Below are positions 43,900 through 54,823 of a stretch of DNA of 64,000 nt, piece by piece. The stretch's first letter is position 1, and each line of letters opens with the position of its first letter. Both the position numbers and the translations under genes were made by a program. Origin of the DNA: Isoetes taiwanensis (lineage: Eukaryota; Streptophyta; Lycopodiopsida; Isoetales; Isoetaceae); assembly GCA_021234155.1 (NCBI GenBank), contig JAJEKV010000079.1, positions 312,001 to 376,000 on the forward strand, written 5' to 3'. The notes beneath the pieces were generated by a model. It worked only from the letters and a program-made list of their open reading frames with translations, did no database searches and was not told where the DNA came from.

Positions 43900-46105
43900 G
43901 GGGAGGAATCCTTTTTTTTTGGGGGGGGGGAAAGGAGTGTTTTCTATTCATAGAAAAAGATTACAATGGATATATCAGAAAGCCCAGTTGGATGATCAAG
44001 TAATTCATCTCGATTAAAACATAAACATCAAAATTGCAACAAGCTGTAGACCGGTTAATGGTCAAACTGTCTGTCAAGTTACTTCAACTATTGACGTCAA
44101 GTTACTTCAACTATTGACTGATGGTTCTGAGGATGCTGAAGTCGTGTCAACTGAAGGACTCGAATCCTTGCCGATGCATGAATTGCGGAGGCAGGGATCT
44201 CCCCCAAATGCAACCTGGATTGAAATTCCATTAACATGGATGCAACTTGGGTTGTGTTCTGCATCAATGAGCTCTGGAATAAAAAAGCTTCAGAATCAGG
44301 GGTAGAAGCGTCGGAATGAGAGGTAGGTGGGCAGAATGTAAGGTAAATCCTCAAGACTGCAAGATAAGTTCAAGAACGGCCGCCGCAGTTGAGCTTGATA
44401 GAAGTTCAGGAAAAGAAACTGGGCCAGATGGTGCAGTGCCATTGAGGATACGGCAAAACGCAATCTAAGTTACATTGTCTTAATAAGCTACATGGAAAAG
44501 CTCGAGTGCATTCAAGCTGCTTTTAATAGTCTGGCCACTTTGAATTGCTAAAATAGAGAGATGTCCGTGTTATTTCTATGCAATCACAGGACTATACTTA
44601 TAAAACATCCAAAAAGATAAAAGTAGCACATAAAAGATAGGTTCAAAATGTGGAATGTATTCAGAAAGATCAGGTGCTTTAAAGCCTTTTGTTGCCTCCT
44701 TATTGATGGCTTTGGTGCTATGATAAAAATGCACTCACAATATCTGGACTGAAAAGAATGGAATGGGAAGCCTTCAAGCAATGGCCATGTACAACTCCAA
44801 AGCTGTCAAGTCCTGCAATCCAGTCAAAACATACGGAAATATGATAAGGGAACAAACTTCCTTGGACCTCCCACATGCAACAACCATGAGGCTTTCGATT
44901 CAACAAATAAACCACAAAATCACCCATTAATATTTTGCAATCCTATATTGATACATAAGGTTGTAAACAAATGGCTATAGAGGCCTCAAAACACAATGAA
45001 TGGTCTATATTCACAAAGACGTTTTAACAAATCACGGAGTAAGCTCAAGAGAGTGCACCTTTCGTAGGATTTGCACCACTGCAAAATGGCATGCCTTCAT
45101 AACAACTTTGAGCTATTTAGAAACAACTTTGAGCATGTGAATCATTTGGCCAACTAACCTGCATACCCGTGTCACAGAAGACAGGTATATATGAGCTCCT
45201 GTAAACCTGGCTAACAGAAGACGGCTGTATATGAGGCCACAACTGAACCATTAGGACAGCTTGAGAAGCATGGCAAGACTACCTTAAACTGCACAACTCA
45301 AGAAGGAAAGAAATGATCATGCAGGAATGAGAATATAGTCAAAAAACAAATGTTGTAGCCACTCTACGTGAGAATCTCCCATTGCAAATACGTTCATGAT
45401 GATATGATGGGGGCATACCAAGAAGCTGCAGAGGCATGTTATAAAAAAGGTGGTCCGGATTAAATGTGGCTGGATCTATGCCAGCATATATAAGATGGAC
45501 AAAGAACAACAACTTTAGCTAAACGAGAGATAGTGGCCTACCCTCATAACTTCACGAACCCAATAAATCTACAAAGTTTGCAATGTACGCACAGACACGG
45601 ATGAAGAGATTGAAAACTAGGTTCGACTTCTTCCTAAGCATTTTAGGACACAAAAGCCTCTCAAAGATTCCTCCTCCTTCCATAAACTACAACACTTCAA
45701 TTTGCCAAGCAGAACTACAGTACATAGGGCTTTACAAAGTCTCAACCCTAAATATTAGACGAAGCTAGATATTGTTTGTATATTTGCATGCGGAATAGCA
45801 CCACATCATCAAAGTGCTTACAAATTTCTGGATGACGAACCAGCATTTACAAATAGACGAAGGACAATAACTTCAGCTAAGCGATTCCCTGAAGCTTGCA
45901 ATTTATGCACAGATCCTGCAATTAAATAGGTACAGCTCACTGCAAATCGAGCACGGTCGGCAGGTTCAGCTTACTGTATGCAGGACCTATCGTTCAACAA
46001 TTCCTTCTGCTTCCATAAATTTCAACTCTTCCCAAGTTGCAAATGGTGCACCGGGGCAGAACTATAATACACACCGCTTCACAAATTTTCAAAGCTAAAA
46101 GTGCC
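43900..46105. other. Non-coding stretch with small repeats
   Basis: It contains a T10/G12 homopolymer junction near 43915-43930. A 25-bp tandem repeat of CAAGTTACTTCAACTATTGA lies at about 44079-44124. Small open frames (for example 44097-44354, minus) show no domain I recognise. Confidence 0.45.
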
Positions 46106-46459
46106 TTTTCACACGATGTTTATAATATGGCTGTCCTATTTCATATAAGACATCATCTGTGACTCCAAAGCAAAAAATTAAGACACACAAATATAAGTTG
46201 TTTTCACACTACATACTACATGGTGTCTTATGTAAACGAGACACTAACAAATACTAGTGTGAAAATCATCACAAAATAAGACCACCTATTATTTTGAATA
46301 TGATTGGTCAATAGAATAAAATAGAATATAATAAGTGGTGTCTTATTTTATGGCAGGGGAAGTCCCCCGGTATAAAATAAGACTCCATTGCCCTTACCGA
46401 ACCTATCCAAACCTACCCGAACCTAAATAAGACATGTCTTATATGGCTCCGTGTGAAAA
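46106..46459. mobile_element. MITE-like foldback element
   Basis: TTTTCACAC at 46106-46114 is inverted as GTGTGAAAA at 46451-46459, and CATATAAGACAT words follow on both sides. The interior repeats (A)TAAGACAC or GTGTCTTAT words in both orientations and has a second TTTTCACAC / GTGTGAAAA pair, giving a multi-hairpin structure. No coding content; the target duplication is unclear. Confidence 0.5.
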
Positions 46460-46704
46460 CCAATTCTTCTTAAATGTTGACATGGACCAATAGTATGCAG
46501 GGTTCTGGAAGGCATGGTAACAGGGCGTAACAAAAACAGATGGAGCTGCAAAAGCATCAGCTTTAAGACGCATACCTGTCGGACCAAAGCCTCTGCATGG
46601 TCGGCCGCTAATCCATTGTCTCTATAGAATGATCGGCCGCTGCCAAGAACTGCAAACAAAGCCCAAGTAGAACGATCTCCTCTGTCGAGCTTGCACACGG
46701 ATGC

Positions 46705-47329
46705 AGTGTGTAAATTTGACGATTTTCGAAGGACATGGAAAATATTTAATGCCTTTACGTTTACACGACAGAAACTTCTTAAATTTCAACTTTCATATCC
46801 CAGACAAAAATTCAAAATGACAGAATCCAAATTTCTAACAAAAAAGTACATAGAAAATGCACGCGACGTGCTATATAAATACGTGCCAAAAAAGAGTACA
46901 TGAGTAAGTTTTAGAAACACAAATTGATCCATTAACAAGCGGCATTGCTCTTCTATCTTTTGCTTCATACAATCCTTAAAACATGTTTGCCAATCTATGG
47001 ACTTAAATGGTGCATCCCATAATGACACTAGCATAAGTGCATCAAGTGTCTCTAGGTTCGTACGAGCTCTTGTAGCACTTTTGATAGCGTTTTGGCATTT
47101 TTGACATTTCCGATTCCGAGGGCAAAGCTGGTATACCATAGATAAAAAAAAATGACAGGCAAACCTACATTCCCAGCCCTTCAAATGCCATATAAATTTT
47201 TTTCTAGTCTTTCTTAGGACGGGCATTTCACAATTTGGTCCTTCATTTGCAGGGCAAAAAAAATTTCTGCCCATTTTGACGGGCGAAATAGCTAAAAATC
47301 GGCATGACAGCCGTCAAATTTACACATTG
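46705..47329. mobile_element. Mutator-like non-autonomous element with 9-bp target duplication
   Basis: A 9-bp direct repeat CACGGATGC (46696-46704 and 47330-47338) flanks a 625-bp segment. Its ends share TGTGTAAATTTGACG in inverted orientation within 2-3 bases of the border. A 9-bp target duplication is diagnostic of the Mutator superfamily. The inverted ends are short for a classical MULE, so it is a non-TIR-like or decayed MULE. It contains a minus-strand open frame of 163 codons, listed separately. Confidence 0.72.
46786..47274 (-). CDS. Hypothetical 162-residue open frame within the Mutator-like element
   Basis: The frame begins MGRNFFCPANEGPNCEMP and occupies most of the element. It contains several Cys residues including a CQKCQNA pair, basic segments (RKTRKKFIW) and a hydrophobic C-terminal part. 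No transposase motif or known domain is visible. It starts inside the element and ends about 80 bp from the other end, so the frame is fully internal. It could be a captured host gene fragment (Pack-MULE) or a chance frame in AT-rich DNA. Confidence 0.3.
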   Translation of the reverse strand: MGRNFFCPANEGPNCEMPVLRKTRKKFIWHLKGWECRFACHFFLSMVYQLCPRNRKCQKCQNAIKSATRARTNLETLDALMLVSLWDAPFKSIDWQTCFKDCMKQKIEEQCRLLMDQFVFLKLTHVLFFGTYLYSTSRAFSMYFFVRNLDSVILNFCLGYES

Positions 47330-47582
47330 CACGGATGCCTCACACACTCAACCGCTCAATTTGCCACGTCATCAAAATTTCACGGCCACGATGGCCCCAA
47401 TTATCAACCCCATTGTCCCTTACCATCATAGCCATCCATCTCGCCATGTAGCAACAAGGGCCCAAATTCCCCCTTATTAATTAGTTTGCCCAATTCGTTT
47501 GGTGTTGGGGGAGGGTATTTTGGCAATGGTGGGGATTATGATTTCGTGTTAGTAACCCTCTATATATAAGAATATATATAAG

Positions 47583-47830
47583 TCGGATCAGCTAACTAAC
47601 TTGGCACCTTCATATGTTGCACTAACTTGGCACCTTCATGTGTTGTTGGTAACAACAACCTTGTTACTGCCAAACATAGTCTACAAATGCATATATATAT
47701 GCAAATGACTCAATCAATCAAACAAAATAGAAGAAGAAATGGAAGAACAGAAAACACCATACAATATATCTTCAATCAAACAGAATAGAAGAAGAAATGG
47801 AAGAACAGAAGACACCATGCAATACCTTTG
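47583..47830. repeat. Two local tandem duplications (about 30 and 58 bp)
   Basis: CTAACTTGGCACCTTCAT(A/G)T is repeated twice near 47594-47642. A 58-bp unit starting TCAATCAAAC and containing ATAGAAGAAGAAATGGAAGA is repeated at 47714-47771 and 47772-47829 with three or four changes. Confidence 0.8.
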
Positions 47831-48263
47831 GTAAAAGGTTTTGCCAATAACATTGCTTGAAATAAGTAGATTCCACCACTTCCTTTATTTTTGTTCAACG
47901 TGCAAAATAGATGCATTTAATTTACCAAGCCATAGGTCTGATGCAAAAATCTATCATGGAAATGGTTTTGAGGCTCAACACTAATATGCTGTATAAGTAT
48001 GAAGTATGCTGGAAGCATATATTCCCCATTCTCAATACAGCATTCTTATAGCAGCAAGGCTTTTAATTGACATCAAATCAAGATCCTAATATCTTTTTGA
48101 TTAATCAAATAGGCCTGTTGGCAACTTTATATAGATTACAACCCCCAAAAACAGTTTTACAAATACGAGCTTTATGCATTTGAAATAGAACTAGATAAGC
48201 TCATAGAAGCTTAAACATCACCCGAAATGCCATTCACTGATTTCAAAACGTGTTGTATCCACT
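47831..48263. other. 3' flank of the V-ATPase accessory-like gene
   Basis: No further coding exon was seen behind the stop codon. This sequence probably contains the 3' UTR; no clear polyadenylation signal was chosen. Confidence 0.4.
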
Positions 48264-50309
48264 TTAAGACTCATGGGGAGATTCAAATCTAGACGGTGCT
48301 TGAATACCCATCATACAGCAAAGCCCTGACACTAAAATGAGTATAACAACAATGCTCTGTTGAACAAAGTTACTTCAATTAGTGACAATAAACCTGGTCA
48401 AACTGCAACATAAAAATGACAAAACTTACCACAAAGAGCGCTTCCAATAAGGTGGCCTTGCTTTGGCAAACAGAATCACAATATGTGGATGTCTCATTGT
48501 TTGCAAGAGCAGACACAATCAGCTCCCTAGAACTTTTTGCAGTAACACGAGGATCAGACATGTAAGATGCTATGTAATGCAAGTTGGAGGCTTCCAATGT
48601 TGAAAGCACATGAGTCAACAGCTTTTCTGCATAATTTATGTCCACTGTTACAATGAGCAGAGAAATGTGCATCCAGGTAAAAACCTCTGTGAACATAGGG
48701 CTGAATATAGTATACATACATAAATGCCATTAAATTAAGCGACGCATACATTGTCATGTGCCATACAAAATCCACTTTTATTATGAGCCACAAGCCAGTC
48801 AATGGAAAGAAAAAATACCTTCAGGTTCAAGCAATGGGTCTTGACAGACTACCAAAACATCCATCTTGTCAGATTTCACTTTAGACCCCATATCCAAAAT
48901 ATAATTCTGATACAAAGTACAAATATCCAAAGCATTTCAATACTTTGTTCTGTGCATATATTACATCTTTACAAGCTGATATACACATACCTCCGTCTCC
49001 TTAAGAACAGATGCTCCATTAAAATCATCCTGCTCTCCAGAACAACCCAGGGCCACCACATTTCTTATTGCTGCTCGGGAATCATGTTCCTTCTTCAGTT
49101 CTTTTATAAAAATGTCCCTTAAGGAACTACCATCTCGCATTACATACGGAAATGACAAGGAGAAGGCAGATGCAGAGACTAAATCCTGCAAATCAACACC
49201 AACCAGAAACGTAATCACAAAAAACATTTTTTTAGAATATATGCAGCTGCCCTCAAAGCAAAAGAAAATGGACCTTTAATGCATTTCGAACATTGGGTAC
49301 AAAAATCCCTCCTTGAGCGACATCTTTAGTATGCATCTGAATAACAAACAAGCAATAGCGTATGTATTTAAAAAGAAAAGACAAAGTGACATCTGCACAG
49401 ACATTAACATTTTGTTAACTTATAGTAATCTTCCTGAATTCAATGGAAAGGACAAATAGCTTTCATTTCCATTTAAGATAGAGGGCCACAACTCTTTTTA
49501 ATTTATTAAACATACAGGGCAAATTTGTTTTTCTAAAAGTAACCAATAATTATTTGTTGATTATTTCCTATGCCAAAACTGGATAAGTTCTATAACCATA
49601 TATTTTCTATCCAAGTACATACCTCATTACCTATGAAAATCACTGCTACTTCTGGCACTTTGGCGTCGTAATTGGAACACTATAAAACCAAAATACAAAA
49701 CAAAGCATGTCAAATAAAAAGTCTATTGTTCAACAAACTATATAATCCTTAAACCTACATACCATCTTGCTGAATTGAGAAATTTGTTGTAGTACAGTAT
49801 TAGATAATCCTTCTGCGGAAAATATTTGATAATCTACATCATGTCTTCTATCTTGGACACACCTGCAGATATTCATAGATATTTTAAAATCCTGGCAGAT
49901 ACCGTGCCGCTAAGAAGTCATTAGATGGATCCCCATTTTTCTGAATGGATAAAACCCAGGTTCAGAGCTTGCAGGATATCTCTCGTGCTCTGATTCAAGT
50001 CAATTCGATTATTTTGATGTCTATGCATATGGTTTACATTCACAAAATCTTCCATTATTTGGGTATCCTTATCTATGCATATTGGATATTCATCTCAGAT
50101 AAGTTCGAATTATGGATCAGCTGATAAAATGACAATAACTCTCCAGCAAAGGAGAACAAAGCAAATGAAACGGAATAAGAGATTAGAAAAAAAAAAGGGA
50201 AAAACCTGGGACTGCTGGACCAGATGAAAGCAGGGACCATTAAGGAATCCGCAGCATGTGAAACCACGAAAAAAAATGGGAAGAGTAAGAAGACAAATTT
50301 GGGTGCCAT
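48264..50309 (-). CDS. V-ATPase accessory/assembly protein, Ac45/VOA1-like (plant At3g13410 type), 8 exons
   Basis: Minus-strand exons are 50206-50309, 49763-49862, 49623-49679, 49274-49336, 48991-49185, 48819-48906, 48430-48644 and 48264-48356. All junctions are GT-AG, all phases agree and the CDS totals 915 nt (304 residues). Residues 1-19 (MAPKFVFLLFPFFFVVSHA) are a signal peptide. VPAFIWSS follows, the start of the luminal domain, with EVAVIFIGNE near 80, FSLSFPYVMRDGSS near 115 and DVLVVCQDP near 190. A CDSVC pair lies near 254, one membrane segment at about 267-288 (SIVVILILVSGLCCMMG), and a short Ser-rich tail ends HES. From memory, this order and the VPAF-WS, FPYV, YCD-C and GLCCMMGI words match an Arabidopsis protein annotated with the V-ATPase S1/VOA1 transmembrane domain. 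It probably acts in the ER in V-ATPase assembly. Family assignment is from memory; exon structure is seen directly. Confidence 0.88.
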
Positions 50310-50727
50310 GGCCGCGTCACTCGTCGGATCGTGCGTCTTGCAGCTTCTCGCCGGTTTATACTTTTGTTTCATGCTAACGTGCTCATAAGAGAAAATAAAA
50401 CAAGTGCCGAAGGGCGTAAAAAATATGTGGTGTTTTTGTTGTGTGATTTTGTGATATTTTTGTGCAATTTGTCTCATAAATCTAAAAGTTAAGGTTATGA
50501 ATCCCTGTTCCTTTTAAAAAGCTCATTCATCCATCCGTCCATCCATCTTCATCTGCTCTCACATCCTATCCATTCAATTGGACCCACAACAAAAGAGATA
50601 TCAGGTCTGAAGTCTAGGTCTAGTGACAGTGAGATATATGAGCACCTCTAACATCGAAATCAGGCTCAAGTCTAGTTCCTGGGTCAAAGGGACTTGCCAC
50701 AGCCTTGCAATCTTGCATACGATACTG
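50310..50727. promoter_or_regulatory. 5' flank of the V-ATPase accessory-like gene
   Basis: This must contain the 5' UTR and proximal promoter of the minus-strand gene starting at 50309. Immediately upstream of the ATG the sequence is GC-rich; further up it is AT-rich. Only about 400 bp separate the start codon from copia remnants, so the promoter is short or overlaps retroelement DNA. I identified no TATA box with confidence. Confidence 0.35.
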
Positions 50728-51562
50728 TTATAAGAGTTCCTTGATATATTTTTGCTGAGAAAGATAGATGTCATCTGAGTGTTGCCACTCTTCTATACCT
50801 AAGCAGTAATACATAAGACCAAGGTCAGTCATCTCGAAGGATGAAGATAACTTTGACTTCAATGTAGAAATTAGCACATCAGCATCTCCTATGATGATCA
50901 AATCATCAACATACAATTCCACAATGCACACTTGACCATCGTATGATTTGTAAAAAAGATTGGGGTCTGTTGAACCCCTGTTCAAGAAAGAAAGCATTAA
51001 TGTTTGCACCTCGACATCTTGAAGCCTGCTTCAGGTCATAAATGATTTCTTCAAATGACAATCCAGCTGCTCCTTGCCTTGAACAACAAATCTTGGAGCT
51101 TGATTCATATAGACCTCTTCCTCTAAATCTCCATTCAAAAAGGCAGACTTGATGTCCATTTGAAACAGTGGCCAACCTTTCATCGCAGCAAGAGCTATAA
51201 TGGATCTGATAGCGAACATTCTAGCTACGGGAACAAAGACTTCATCATAATGGAAGTCTTTTTTTTTTGTGCAAAACCCTTGGCTACAAGTCTGGCCTTG
51301 TGTTTTAAAACTATTCTATCATCATGAAATTTTATTCTAAACACCCACTTACATCCAATAACTTTCTTACCAGCTGGAAGTTCAACTAATTGCCATGTGT
51401 CTTGCTTCACAGGTATTTTTCTTCCATTGCATGCTGCCACTATTGATCACTAGCTGCTTCATGAAAGATTTGTGGATCTACATAATCCTGGACCTTTGCC
51501 ATTAAACCAAGGTTACATGATCCATTAGGCTGCTCTTGTATTTCCATCAGACGTGCTGATCT
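50728..51562 (-). pseudogene. Ty1/copia reverse transcriptase remnant
   Basis: On the minus strand the order is DTWQLVELPAGKKVIGCKWV, then LKHKARLVAKGFAQ (51440-51240), FQMDIKSAFLNGDLEEEVYM (near 51160), FFLEQGFNRP, VELYVDDLIIIGDADV (near 50890) and EMTDLGLMYYCLGIE. The catalytic YVDD box is present. Frames shift at about 51240, 51040 and 50980 and both ends are truncated, so it is dead. The sequence differs clearly from the copia at 3088-15507. It lies back to back with the plus-strand copia sequence starting at 51564. Confidence 0.88.
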
Positions 51563-51563
51563 C

Positions 51564-52373
51564 TGTTGGAGTTGTAATTAATGTCTTAACTTATGGTTAA
51601 CATATTTAGTTAATTGTTAACTAAATCTTTGTTATCAATGGTTCTGGTAACCGAGATAGAAAACAGGAAGTCGGATATGGTTGGGCCACGTGCCAACCTG
51701 ATTTAGCATAGAAAAAGAACAAGTCGGCATTAAGATAAACGAGATCCGATGAGCTGAATTCACCTGAAATGGGCACTCTGATCATGTAAGTCGGCAGCAT
51801 CCGCAATCAGGAAGATGTTTTGAAGTTTGAACGCAAAGGAATTAGTGTTTGCATATGAAATAGTGTGTCTTATATATTCGGCTTATTTTAATTGTAACAT
51901 TTGGAACAATTTATGAAACATGGTTGCACATTACTTGTTGCTTGTGTATAAGTAAAGTAGATTTGGCAATTATATAGTTCCTGTTGTTCAATATTCTTAT
52001 AGTGGATGTCAACCCGTTTTGGAGCACTTTTGAACTCGGTGGATGAATTTAAGGGAAAAGAAGGATTTCAAACATGGAAGAAACAGATGGAGGTATTAGT
52101 GTTTGAGAAACTCTGGAATTTAGTCGAGCCTAGAGAGCAGACTAGAGACAGTAGTGCAGTAGTCCAGACAACCAGGAGTAGCTCCACAACAAAAACAACT
52201 GAGGTTAATTATCAAGGTTATTGTGGATATGGATGATATTTAGTTAAAATGATTGTTATCAATGGTTCTGGCCGCCGAGATAGAAAATAGTAAGTCAGAT
52301 ATGGTTGGGCCATGTGCCAACCTGATTTAGTGATAGAAAAAGAATAAGTCGGCATTAAGATTGGGCACTCCGA
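51564..52373 (+). mobile_element. Deleted copia element: LTR-like ends around a short gag
   Basis: A putative LTR starts TGTTGGAGTTGTAATTAATG at 51564. The block 51628-51786 (TTATCAATGGTTCTGG to GGGCACTC) recurs at 52252-52373 with a roughly 30-base deletion, as expected for 5' and 3' LTRs. Between them lies a short gag (52006-52236). The 3' LTR is interrupted at 52373 by the next element: the first copy continues TGATCATGTAAG, the second stops at CGA and TGTAACGATCC begins. Confidence 0.65.
52006..52236 (+). pseudogene. Copia gag N-terminal fragment
   Basis: The 76-codon frame contains EGFQTWKKQMEVLVFEKLWN, the F-x-x-W-x-x-x-M pattern of copia gag/UBN2 proteins. It then runs into a low-complexity Thr/Ser segment and stops. 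The rest of gag and all of pol are missing. Confidence 0.65.
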
Positions 52374-52425
52374 TGTAACGATCCTGGCCACTTGATGGGC
52401 CAGTATACGTACTCATGCGCGTATA

Positions 52426-52490
52426 TGCATGCTTGACATGCATGCAAGACAGAACATGCATGCAAGATAGAACATGCATGCAACATGGGG
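52426..52490. repeat. 18/19-bp tandem repeat of CATGCATG words in LTR1
   Basis: Units of the form (A/G)ACATGCATGCAAGA(C/T)AG occur three times here and four times at the equivalent place in LTR2 (54876-54955). CATGCATG matches the RY element core bound by plant B3-domain factors; binding is inference. Confidence 0.8.
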
Positions 52491-54414
52491 AACATATAAG
52501 CAAGAGTTATTTTTGAAGAGCTTAGTGGGGATTGGAGACGTGAAGGTTTTTGCAAGAGAAGGCAACATGGAGCATGAAGGCAAAGAAGGATTGCACTGGG
52601 AGGATTGGCGGATCAAGTGAGGATGCCAGAGCTTGGGAACGGCATCAAATATTCTTCTATCAGGTGGGGTTTGTATTGATTCTTGAGGTGACATATGCTG
52701 CAACTAGGCATGATTAGAATATGATTTGTGATGAGAGGATGTGGTGCCTATGTACCGATGTGGAATCATGGACATAAAGAAGTGATTTTCTGCTGTAAGT
52801 GCTATGCAAAAGGGAATTCTACGCCAGCATATAAGAAATTGAATCTGGCCCATGAGATGCAGGTTAAATCATGCCGGAAATGCATGAGAAGAGGCCGAAA
52901 GTGATGCTAAAGGGTCGTTTTAGAAGAATCAAGGGCTAAATTGGTGGAATTAGAGGTCGGAATAGCCATTCTACATGCAACCCAACTGCCTCAAAAGTGG
53001 TCCTCAGCCTTTGTCGGTTTATGTTCTTTGGTCTTTTTGTCTGGTTGGTGTTTTTTTGTCATTATCTATTATATCTAATAATTATCAATTTATTATATGA
53101 AGTAGAGATTGAGGTGTTAAATATAGGAGCCATGTATCTAGTGCATGAGAGCTTGAATGAAGATATCATATTCAAGAGCTCTTGGAAGAAACATAGTAAT
53201 TCTAGTAAGAACATGCATTGCGGTGGATCCTAAGAAAATATAAAACCTAAGCTTAATAATTCCCAGGCTAAAGAGTTATTATATATTTTGGCTCATGGAG
53301 ATGGGGCCTAGGCCTGGAATCCTTTGGCGGGTGATATAAGCAGTTGCGGTCAGGAGACCCTATGGAATTTAAGCTGGAAAGACGTAATTTGGAGGCTCTA
53401 TATTAATTGTGCTATTAAATTGATTAGCTAAGGAAGTGGTATTTAAATTATAAAACATTAAAACCATAGCTAGAGATGGCTTAAGAAATTAATGTTGTGA
53501 AGTGGACTATATCTACACCAAAGAAGTGCTTCCAGGTTGCTACATCGCCTGGGTTGGTTGGTTATTGGGATTTCATCATCGAAATGACTACTTCAACATG
53601 GGCAGTTGTATGGGCAACTTCGGCAAGTGGCTAGGGTATGGTTTAGACACATGTATATGGTAAATAACTAATGAACAACACATGTCATCGTCTCAGTCAT
53701 TGTGTCACAGTGTCTTGGTATTTTGTTATGTACTTGGATCCTCCAGGGTCGGACTTCCAGGTTCGGTGGCCTAGGTTGCTCCGGCATGAATCATGTCCTA
53801 TGTTCTTGTCTTTGTGCTCTGTGACACTGGGCGTTAGTTCTCCTGGTCGGGATTGCTACGTCAGTCAACTCTTGTGAACTCTCATGGTAAGAGGTCCTCC
53901 AGTGCCAGACGTGGGCTGAGAGGGTATGCGCATACGAGGTTCACCCCACCACCTCGCTACAGGGCTTGGAATGTAAGCTGGATGAGCGTTATCCTGCTAA
54001 CGGGGCCTGTATGTAGGCTGACTGAGCTACCCATTGTCCCGGAGTTTGTTCATGATGGTTTGGTACTTTAGTTATGTTCTTTTCTCTGGATGTTCATGAT
54101 GTTTACTTTATTGTCACCATAGGTTCTTGTATCTTGGGTTGTTTATGTTCTTGTTATCCAAGATTCCAGAGTGTTTCCATGTATGCAGAGGCAGCTATGG
54201 GATCCCCACTTAGTCAAGAGGACTAACCCCCTTGAGTGCATGCAGTGATTGAGCAAGGTGGTGCCCGGGCCAGTACCAGTGATACTGTCTAGGATCGTGG
54301 CTGACTTTGGATTTTTCTAGAAGCTGAATCTTAGCTTTGGTTTTGAATAAACCTATTATGGATGTATTTCTCTTGAAACTATATTACAATAGTTGGATAT
54401 TAGCTATATATAAG

Positions 54415-54423
54415 ACGTGAATC
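54415..54423 (+). promoter_or_regulatory. TATA box of LTR1
   Basis: TATATATAA lies 128 bp from the LTR 3' end and recurs in LTR2 (56890-56898) and LTR3 (58372-58380). Transcription would start about 30 bp downstream, giving an R-U5 of roughly 100 bp. Confidence 0.55.
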
Positions 54424-54551
54424 ATTCTCCATTATTTATTGGAAGATTAAATTCTTCACCAACATAGTTGATTAAAGTTTTCATATCAACAGAGATCTAG
54501 CCTTAAGTATCGACAAGATCCCGAGTTGCCAGGAGGGTCAACTCTGTTACA

Positions 54552-54823
54552 GTTGGTATCAGAGCATGTTGGATCTTTGGGTGTTGATATTTATTTACAG
54601 ATTACAGGTTGGATCCTTAGCTATTGAGATGATGGATCATAGATCAAGCTGAGGTAAGTGTTCTTCTCGTGGTATGTTCAGTAAGATGGATAGCAGTTAT
54701 ACTTCTAAGGTGAAGTTTTGATTTGAGTTAAAGTTGTTCTAGATTTGACATTTGAATCATAGAATGCTTCAGAAAATCCATAACGACCCATGAGGACATG
54801 GGTTAAATTTTAGAAGGAGAGAC
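54552..54823 (+). mobile_element. Complete 272-bp internal region with PBS and PPT
   Basis: The PBS TGGTATCAGAGC is at 54554-54565, two bases behind the LTR. The polypurine tract AGAAGGAGAGAC abuts LTR2. The remaining 240 bp contain no open frame of note. The internal region is only one eighth of the LTR length. Confidence 0.85.

Larger units (their letters stand above)
52374..54551 (+). repeat. LTR1, complete, 2,178 bp
   Basis: Starts TGTAACGATCCTGGCCACTT and ends CAACTCTGTTACA. The 5' flank is the interrupted copia LTR (GGGCACTCCGA). It contains the RY-type tandem repeat near 52426-52490 and a TATA box at 54415. Confidence 0.88.

Noticed and set aside
44097-44354. 85-codon minus-strand frame with protein-like composition
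   Set aside because: Overlaps a 25-bp tandem repeat and shows no domain or splice evidence; not enough to call.
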